Program-made: the position numbers and the translations under genes | Shown: piece by piece, positions 6,276 through 10,700 of the stretch | How the letters are laid out: the number at the start of each line of letters is the position of its first letter | How positions within the stretch are numbered: position 1 is the first letter of the stretch | Notes under the pieces: generated by a model | Databases searched by the model: none | What the model saw: only the letters and a program-made list of their open reading frames with translations | What the model was told of the DNA's origin: nothing | Source of the DNA: Bacteroidota bacterium | GTDB taxonomy: Bacteria; Bacteroidota; Bacteroidia; UKL13-3 | Direction: 5' to 3' | Length of the DNA stretch: 10,700 nt | Assembly (NCBI GenBank): GCA_947460565.1 | Contig: CANHJJ010000042.1 | Coordinates: 1-10,700, forward strand

Positions 6276-7520
6276 ATGAAAAAAACCATACTATCAATTT
6301 TCGCATGCCTAATTTTAGGAGTTTATCAAACCAACGCTCAAAGGTACCTTATGCCTGTATTCGACAGCATTGTTATTACAGACAGCATTCCTTATGGGTC
6401 TGCTAACAATTACCTTGGAGCGAGCACCCCTCTTGCAATTGATCTTTACATGCCATATGGGGATACTGCCACAAACCGCCCTTTGTTGGTTTTGGCTCAT
6501 GGAGGTTCATTTATTGGTGGCAATAAAAAGGCTACAGATATTGTGAAGGTTTGCATGGAATTTGCCAAAAGGGGGTATGTGTGTGCTTCGATTAAATATA
6601 GATTAGGCGTAAACACCAGTAATCCCTTAACTCTTGCCAATGAGTTTGCCAACGCTGTTTGGAGAGGTACATTGGATGGACGTGGTGCGATTCGTTATTT
6701 TTACAAAGATGCTAGCATGGGAAATAATTATAAAATAGACACCAATAATATTTATGTAGGTGGAATTTCTGCGGGTGGTGTTTTAGGATTACATGTGGCA
6801 TACCTAGATAAGCCATCAGAAGCTGGCTCAGCCAATCCAAGCATTGACACCGCAAGCATTGGTGGTATTGAAGGAAGCAGTGGAAATGCAGGCTACAGCT
6901 GGAAAGTAAAAGGAGTAATAAGCCTTTGTGGAGCAATTGGTACATCTACTTGGATGAATGACAACAAAAATATAGGCATTGTGAGCGTTCATGGAACCAA
7001 TGACAATACAGTTCCATTTAAAACCGATTATTTCAAAGCTGGAGTAATACCAATTGCTTTATTAAGTGGCAGCTATATCGTTGACTCTGTGGCAAAAGCA
7101 AATGGAAACCCAAGTGCCCTCAAGGTATTTTATGGCCAAGACCATGTACCATTTTCATTGCCAACTCCCACAGGATTAGCATACATGGATACCACTATTA
7201 GTTTTGTGGCAGACTTCCTTTATAAGGATATCAAGAGAATCCCATCTAATGGCTCAGGTATAAACAATCGATACATGGATGATTTAGATTTGAAAGTTTT
7301 TCCTGTGCCTTCAAATAGTAGCATAACAATTCAGTTTAAGAATAATCAAAATATAAATTTTGCTTTTGAATTATTCGACCTTAATGGAAAACTCCTTTCA
7401 AGCCAATCAACTATTTCAAATACAATGCAGATTGAAAGAAACAACCTAATGAATGGTTTGTATATTCTTAAGATAAAATCTGAAAAGTTTGAAAGTTTCA
7501 AAAAAATAATTTTTGAATAG
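6276..7520 (+). CDS. Secreted alpha/beta-hydrolase (esterase/lipase type) with C-terminal T9SS sorting domain
   Basis: A 414-residue protein from ATG 6276; an upstream in-frame TTG (6249) would place nine extra residues before a good signal peptide (MKKTILSIFACLILG, cleavage near NAQ-RY), so it is rejected. The hydrolase domain covers about 45-320: LAHGGSF oxyanion loop (73-79), nucleophile Ser165 in GISAGG, candidate acid Asp243 in VHGTNDNTVPF and catalytic His290 in YGQDHVPF. The order Ser-Asp-His is complete, so it should be active, probably on carboxyl esters; substrate unknown. About residues 337-414 (LDLKVFPVPSNSSITIQF ... FELFDLNGKLL ... NGLYILKI ... FKKIIFE) form a Por secretion-system type A sorting domain, so it is expected to reach the cell surface or medium. 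It is first in a four-gene run; the Rieske gene follows 3 nt after its stop. Confidence 0.88.
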   Translation: MKKTILSIFACLILGVYQTNAQRYLMPVFDSIVITDSIPYGSANNYLGASTPLAIDLYMPYGDTATNRPLLVLAHGGSFIGGNKKATDIVKVCMEFAKRGYVCASIKYRLGVNTSNPLTLANEFANAVWRGTLDGRGAIRYFYKDASMGNNYKIDTNNIYVGGISAGGVLGLHVAYLDKPSEAGSANPSIDTASIGGIEGSSGNAGYSWKVKGVISLCGAIGTSTWMNDNKNIGIVSVHGTNDNTVPFKTDYFKAGVIPIALLSGSYIVDSVAKANGNPSALKVFYGQDHVPFSLPTPTGLAYMDTTISFVADFLYKDIKRIPSNGSGINNRYMDDLDLKVFPVPSNSSITIQFKNNQNINFAFELFDLNGKLLSSQSTISNTMQIERNNLMNGLYILKIKSEKFESFKKIIFE

Positions 7521-7523
7521 GTA

Positions 7524-7871
7524 TTGTTACGCTATTATAAAATTTACGACTTTAAACGAGATGGCGTTGAGCCTCAATTATTGAATACTCCGCGCACTAT
7601 TGAATTGGAAGGCAGATATATTTGCCTTGTCAGACTGCAAGATGGGTATTATGCCATAGATGACAAATGCCCGCATGCATCAGGACGATTAGGGCTTGGT
7701 AACTGTGATGAAAATGGGATGGTCATTTGTCCTATTCATCGTTACAAATACGATCCTAAAACAGGCAAAGGCCAGCCAGGACAAGGAGATTACGTCAATC
7801 ATTATCCTGTTGAAACGAGAGAAGATGGTGTATATATCGGATTTACTAAAAAGTGGTGGCAACTGTTTTAA
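7524..7871 (+). CDS. Rieske [2Fe-2S] domain protein
   Basis: A stand-alone 115-residue Rieske ferredoxin-like protein. The cluster ligands are all present: Cys49-Pro-His51, 17 residues, then Cys69-Pro-Ile-His72, in the CxH-X17-CxxH arrangement. The N-terminal part (LEGRYICLVRLQDGYYAIDDKCPH) gives the usual beta-sandwich, and the C-terminal KKWWQLF is an aromatic tail that I recall from small Bacteroidota Rieske proteins. There is no signal peptide, so it is likely cytosolic, and there is no attached oxygenase or reductase domain; its partner is unknown. No ATG precedes the conserved region in frame, so translation probably starts at TTG 7524, 3 nt after the esterase stop, suggesting translational coupling. 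The next gene starts 7 nt after the stop. Confidence 0.87.
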   Translation: MLRYYKIYDFKRDGVEPQLLNTPRTIELEGRYICLVRLQDGYYAIDDKCPHASGRLGLGNCDENGMVICPIHRYKYDPKTGKGQPGQGDYVNHYPVETREDGVYIGFTKKWWQLF

Positions 7872-7878
7872 CAAAAAC

Positions 7879-8391
7879 ATGAAGTATCTATTTTTTATTT
7901 TATTTTTCTTAACATTTATGGTTTGCAAAGCTCAGTATAATGATACATTATTTATAAAACTTTGCGAAAGCAACCATGTGATTGGAGATTTAATAAAGAA
8001 GCAACATTCAGTATTTGATTTAAAAAGGCACTTTAAAGCAAAGATTGACTCTATTGAATATAATTTCAGCAATCCGAATTTATTAAAAAGAAGCCACAGA
8101 CTTTACCTTGTTTCTATGGGTTATAGTCCATCAGGTATGATTCTTATTGCACTGCCAGCCTTTGTTGATAGCGTACCTAATAAACATTTTAGTTTGTATG
8201 AAAAACAAATGCATGCATGCTATTCAAAAATAAATCGGACCATCTGCGAATTTGATTTTGATGAAGTTGGAAATATTATTGGCAGTAGTGCTATGCAAGG
8301 ATTTGGAAAAAATGAGGATTGTATTCATAGCATTTTTTCTACTATTCCAACTTCAATTACAAATATGTATTTAGATAAAAAGCCGAAATAG
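7879..8391 (+). CDS. Unrecognised small exported protein
   Basis: Not recognised. The 170-residue product begins at ATG 7879 with a clear signal peptide (MKYLFFILFFLTFMVCKAQ, probable cleavage after KAQ). FMVC is not a proper lipobox, so it is more likely periplasmic than a lipoprotein. The mature part has four cysteines (29, 114, 123, 148), enough for two disulfides, and no transmembrane segment. The central part holds strands such as HRLYLVSMGYSPSGMILIALP and later CEFDFDEVGNIIGSSAMQGFG. The same frame is open upstream to ATG 7696, but that stretch overlaps the Rieske gene out of frame and is rejected. It sits between the Rieske and ATL genes with gaps of 7 and 2 nt, so it is cotranscribed with them, but this does not reveal a role. 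Confidence 0.75.
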   Translation: MKYLFFILFFLTFMVCKAQYNDTLFIKLCESNHVIGDLIKKQHSVFDLKRHFKAKIDSIEYNFSNPNLLKRSHRLYLVSMGYSPSGMILIALPAFVDSVPNKHFSLYEKQMHACYSKINRTICEFDFDEVGNIIGSSAMQGFGKNEDCIHSIFSTIPTSITNMYLDKKPK

Positions 8392-8393
8392 AT

Positions 8394-8732
8394 TTGAAAC
8401 CTGCAACCTATACTTTTTTTGAGAATGTGTATGATGTGGTCAGGCTAATACCTTATGGTAGGGTAACAAATTATGGAGCAATAGCAGGCTATTTGGGCTC
8501 AGCACGAGGCAGCAGAATGGTGGGCTATGCGATGAATGCCGCGCATAGTTTAGTGCCTCCTATAGCTGCCCATAGGGTTGTAAATAGAACAGGATTATTA
8601 ACTGGCAAACATCATTTTGGTGGAAACAGAATGCAAGAATTACTTGAGTCCGAAGGAATTAAAATTAAAAATGACCAAGTGGTAAATTTTGAAAAGCTCT
8701 TTTGGGACCCCATGAAAGAACTAAGTATATAG
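8394..8732 (+). CDS. Alkyltransferase-like protein (ATL, MGMT-related, lacking the acceptor cysteine)
   Basis: A 112-residue DNA-binding domain of the O6-alkylguanine-DNA alkyltransferase family. Seen: FFENVYDVVRLIPYGRVTNYG (8-28, helix-turn-helix start), AGYLGSARGSRMVGYAMN (31-48, with the Arg41 finger position), and the active-site segment PPIAAHRVVNRTG (55-67), where the usual PCHR cysteine is replaced by Ala59. The following LLTGKHHFGG and LLESEGI match small bacterial ATLs. Family knowledge: ATLs bind O6-alkylguanine without removing the alkyl group and recruit nucleotide-excision repair. No ATG precedes the conserved start, so translation probably begins at TTG 8394, 2 nt after the upstream stop. 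It is the last gene of the esterase run; a new promoter follows. Confidence 0.88.
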   Translation: MKPATYTFFENVYDVVRLIPYGRVTNYGAIAGYLGSARGSRMVGYAMNAAHSLVPPIAAHRVVNRTGLLTGKHHFGGNRMQELLESEGIKIKNDQVVNFEKLFWDPMKELSI

Positions 8733-8739
8733 ACAAAAA

Positions 8740-8770
8740 CTTGGCTTAAACCCTATAAAGTTTATTTTTG
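8740..8770 (+). promoter_or_regulatory. Promoter of the methyltransferase-carbonic anhydrase unit
   Basis: CTTG (8740-8743, 3 of 4 to the -33 TTTG), 19 nt, then TATTTTTG (8763-8770), an exact TAnnTTTG. The ATG at 8779 follows after only 8 nt, the same spacing as at the DUF4783 gene, so the mRNA would be leaderless or nearly so. Confidence 0.6.
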
Positions 8771-8778
8771 CTCACATC

Positions 8779-9573
8779 ATGATAGAATTACAAGGAGATT
8801 TTAACAGGTACTTCAAACAACAATTAGATACTGTAGAAGAGTTTGTCATACCTTTTATAGATGAAATAAAACCGGTTACCAAAGGATTACGATTTTTGGA
8901 GGTAGGTTCAGGCTACGGAGGTATATGTAAGGCATTTGCCAATGCAGGTTGCCAAGTTACAGGTATTGAACTTTGGGATTATGCAAGTGATATTTCTAAA
9001 GGTTTTTTGAAAGAAGATATCGAAGCAGGGAAAATTGAAATTATTAACCGTAATGTGTATGATATTAAGGTTGGCGAACATGTCAAAGATTACTATGATA
9101 TCATCTTGCTAAAAGATACCATAGAACATATACACGACCAAGAGAAATTCATGCAACATATCATTCATTTTTTAAAGCCAGATGGAGTGATATTTTTTGC
9201 TTTTCCACCTTGGTGTATGCCTTTTGGCGGACATCAACAAAGTTTAGATAATAAGTTTCTACACAAACTACCATACTTTCACTTGCTACCAAATTTCTTA
9301 TACAGAGGTATGATGAAAATGGGAGGTGAAAGTGAAGGTCGTATCAGAGATACGATGGAAGTGAAAGAAACCCAAATTTCAATCAATCGTTTTGAAAAAA
9401 TATCAAAAAAAGCGGGTTTCAAAATTATAAAAAGAGAATTTTACCTTATTAATCCGAGTTATAAGCACAAGTTTGGCGCAACTCCTCGTAAGCAAATAAA
9501 CTTACTATCAAGTATTCCCATTATACGTGATTTTTTTACAACTACCTGTTATTATGTTTTAAAGAAATCTTAG
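8779..9573 (+). CDS. Class I SAM-dependent methyltransferase
   Basis: A 264-residue cytosolic protein with a Rossmann-type methyltransferase core: motif I EVGSGYGG (41-48), the acidic end of strand 2 at Glu64 in VTGIELW, DIILLKDTIEHIHD (107-120) as motif IV/post-motif, and FLKPDGVIFFAFPP (131-144) as the typical LxPGG-like turn. The C-terminal part (FGGHQQS, LPYFHLLP, and the helix NRFEKISKKAGFKIIKREF at about 205-223) resembles lipid/quinone or glycan-associated methyltransferases, but the acceptor cannot be told from sequence. Length is normal and no domain is missing. It has its own promoter at 8740-8770, and the carbonic anhydrase gene starts 3 nt after its stop, so the two form an operon, although no functional link is obvious. 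Confidence 0.87.
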   Translation: MIELQGDFNRYFKQQLDTVEEFVIPFIDEIKPVTKGLRFLEVGSGYGGICKAFANAGCQVTGIELWDYASDISKGFLKEDIEAGKIEIINRNVYDIKVGEHVKDYYDIILLKDTIEHIHDQEKFMQHIIHFLKPDGVIFFAFPPWCMPFGGHQQSLDNKFLHKLPYFHLLPNFLYRGMMKMGGESEGRIRDTMEVKETQISINRFEKISKKAGFKIIKREFYLINPSYKHKFGATPRKQINLLSSIPIIRDFFTTTCYYVLKKS

Positions 9574-9576
9574 CCT

Positions 9577-10113
9577 ATGAGTTATCCCTTTTTAAGTCAA
9601 ATGAAAGAAATTCTTGCAACTCCCATTAACAAAGGTAAGGATGTGTGGATTGCAGATACAGCAAGGGTTTTTGGGCTTGTAAGTATTGGAGACGATTGTA
9701 GTATTTGGTTTGGTGCTGTTTTGCGTGGTGATGCGGATAGCATTAGTTTAGGCAATAGGAGCAATGTTCAAGAGAATGCAGTGATTCATGTTGACCCAGG
9801 ATTTCCAGCCATTATTGGAGATGATTGTATCATTGGTCATGGGGCCATTGTGCACGGTGCAAGTCTTGCCAATAATGTTTTGGTAGGCATGCATGCCACT
9901 ATTCTAAATGGCGCTAAAATTGGTAATTTTTGTATCATTGGCGCAAATGCATTGGTAACTGAAGGAACCATCATACCCGATTATTCGGTAGTTTTAGGAT
10001 CACCTGCCAAAGTGGTGAAACAACTCAGTGAGGAACAAATAGAAAAAGTAAAACGCAATGCACAAGCCTATGTGGATTTGGGCAAAGAGTATTTAAAATA
10101 TTGGGAGAATTAG
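9577..10113 (+). CDS. Gamma-class carbonic anhydrase family protein
   Basis: A 178-residue left-handed beta-helix protein with hexapeptide repeats (VSIGDDCSIWFGAVL, SISLGNRSNV, IIGDDCIIGHGAIV, VLVGMHATILNGAKIG, FCIIGANALV). The three zinc-ligand histidines are present at 71 (VIHVD), 88 and 93 (GHGAIVH), and the supporting Arg50, Asp52 and Gln65 of active gamma-carbonic anhydrases are kept (LRGDAD, NVQENAV). It should work as a trimer with metal at subunit interfaces and interconvert CO2 and bicarbonate. However, this short cytosolic type (the YrdA/PaaY-like group) lacks the acidic loop of Methanosarcina Cam, so activity may be low or the substrate different. The C-terminal helix (SEEQIEKVKRNAQAYVDLG) packs outside the helix. 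It is the second gene of a two-gene unit. Confidence 0.92.
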   Translation: MSYPFLSQMKEILATPINKGKDVWIADTARVFGLVSIGDDCSIWFGAVLRGDADSISLGNRSNVQENAVIHVDPGFPAIIGDDCIIGHGAIVHGASLANNVLVGMHATILNGAKIGNFCIIGANALVTEGTIIPDYSVVLGSPAKVVKQLSEEQIEKVKRNAQAYVDLGKEYLKYWEN

Positions 10114-10135
10114 AAACATTGCTGAGATCATTTTT

Positions 10136-10167
10136 TTATTGCGGTGGGTTTAAACCCACGGCAATAA
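10136..10167. repeat. Long REP-like palindrome between convergent genes
   Basis: TTATTGC (10136-10142), G, GTGGGTTT (10144-10151) pairs with AAACCCAC (10152-10159), G, GCAATAA (10161-10167): 15 paired bases per arm, no loop and a single G-G mismatch, centred on GGTTTAAACC. The T-run lies before the palindrome (10131-10137), not after it, and the downstream bases are ATAAATAAAC, so it is not a standard intrinsic terminator for the carbonic anhydrase gene. In the opposite direction the hairpin is followed by A's, also not a U-tract. A REP-type or small mobile palindromic element, or an mRNA 3'-end stabiliser, fits better. Only one copy is visible in this window. Confidence 0.6.
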
Positions 10168-10172
10168 ATAAA

Positions 10173-10700
10173 CTAGTTCTTCAGCCACTTGAAAAAGAAT
10201 GGTAGTCTGTTTAATTTTAGTCGGTAATAATTTACTTTATCAGAACCAAAACCTTTAAAAAATCTTGCTATACTTTCAATCTCAGAACCCTCAAAATCTA
10301 GAAACATATTGTGCCCTGCAAACTGATAGATGATATTATCAAACAAGAAATACATGGCACCATATTCTCTACCTAATTCATTGCCAGTTCCTATCATAAA
10401 AATCAATCTATTCTTGTAAGTTAGAAAGGCTACACTAGCAATCATGTCATTGTTTTTGGTGAATATGCCCTTTGAAAGCAACAATCCACGCTGATGAGCC
10501 TTTTCGAAAACCTTAACCAAACTTTCATAGTTTTTTTCTTTCACACCTTTGGTTGAAAGGCCCTTATTTAGTTTATAAAATGCTACCACATCTGCATATG
10601 GAACAGTTTTTATTTCAAGGTCGAATCTCTTGGCTTTCTTAAGGTTTCTTTTAGTGTGAGATTCGTAGTTTTTCTGAATTTTATCGTAGTTTTTATCTAA
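10173..10700 (-). CDS. FemAB/GNAT-like acyltransferase, C-terminal part (partial)
   Basis: The frame is open to the right edge, so the N-terminus lies outside; the GTG at 10589 is internal, since the codons before it (NYESHTKRNLKKAKRFDLEI...) carry recognisable family sequence. About 175 residues are visible. The segment YESHTKRNLKKAKRFDLEI, then GLLLSKGIFTKNNDMIASVAFLTY, LIFMIGTG, GAMYFLFDNIIYQFAG and NMFLDFEGSEIESIARFFKGFG are typical of the GNAT-like (Acetyltransf_6/FemAB-type) fold found in many Bacteroidota proteins; LDFEGS...ARFFKGFG is the strongest signature. Acyl donor and acceptor are unknown; amino-acyl or acetyl transfer to a cell-surface precursor is plausible but unproven. It converges on the carbonic anhydrase gene. 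Confidence 0.72.
   Translation of the reverse strand, partial: LDKNYDKIQKNYESHTKRNLKKAKRFDLEIKTVPYADVVAFYKLNKGLSTKGVKEKNYESLVKVFEKAHQRGLLLSKGIFTKNNDMIASVAFLTYKNRLIFMIGTGNELGREYGAMYFLFDNIIYQFAGHNMFLDFEGSEIESIARFFKGFGSDKVNYYRLKLNRLPFFFKWLKN

Noticed and set aside
6712..6945. Minus-strand open frame of 77 residues, Leu/His/Cys-rich
   Set aside because: Antisense to the esterase hydrolase domain; low-complexity shadow translation.
7696..7878. Upstream extension of the unknown exported protein to an ATG at 7696
   Set aside because: This stretch overlaps the well-supported Rieske gene in another frame, and starting there would bury the clear signal peptide that begins at 7879.
8737..8769. Possible terminator after the ATL gene (AAACTT pairing with AAGTTT, then ATTTTT)
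   Set aside because: Only six A/T-rich base pairs with a 15-nt loop; the same bases are better explained by the promoter of the next gene.
1..10700. Search for CRISPR arrays, tRNA or rRNA genes, insertion sequences, phage genes and defence systems
   Set aside because: No regularly spaced repeats, cloverleaf sequences, transposase or integrase motifs, or nuclease/helicase defence genes were seen; all long frames are accounted for by metabolic or membrane genes.

Overview
The window is ordinary chromosomal DNA from a Bacteroidota bacterium (probably a Chitinophagales/Sphingobacteriales- or Cytophagales-type environmental lineage; the exact order cannot be settled by eye). The evidence is the low G+C, an esterase with a C-terminal type IX secretion sorting domain, a DUF4783-type exported protein next to nadC, a DUF2911-like tail, Bacteroidota-type promoters (TTTG about 19 nt before TAnnTTTG), and no recognisable Shine-Dalgarno sequences.

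Layout. 1-358: 3' end of a DUF2911-like gene with TPR-like repeats, then an intrinsic terminator whose right arm runs into the next promoter. 431-1729 (+): small DUF4783 exported protein and nadC (NAD biosynthesis). 1733-3652 (-): dxs (first step of the MEP isoprenoid pathway), convergent with nadC and only 3 nt away. 3766-4551 (-): tandem-domain universal stress protein with its own promoter. 4662-5444 (-): PaaG-like enoyl-CoA hydratase/isomerase. 5558-6160 (-): multi-pass membrane protein with degenerate PAP2-phosphatase motifs, divergent from the next operon. 6276-8732 (+): tightly packed four-gene run of secreted alpha/beta-hydrolase with T9SS tail, Rieske [2Fe-2S] protein, unrecognised exported 170-residue protein, and alkyltransferase-like protein without the alkyl-acceptor cysteine. 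Gaps are 3, 7 and 2 nt, and two of these genes appear to start at TTG. 8779-10113 (+): SAM methyltransferase and gamma-class carbonic anhydrase, a two-gene unit behind a near-consensus promoter. 10136-10167: long REP-like palindrome centred on GGTTTAAACC. 10173-10700 (-): 3' part of a FemAB/GNAT-like acyltransferase running off the right edge.

Most genes are housekeeping (NAD, isoprenoid, stress, acyl-CoA and bicarbonate metabolism) and stand in short independent units, not one pathway. I see no phage, transposase, CRISPR array, defence island or secondary-metabolite cluster, and no convincing undescribed system. The most useful leads are the esterase-Rieske-unknown-ATL run, the very short predicted 5' leaders, the promoter/terminator overlap at 386-395, and the isolated palindrome at 10136-10167.
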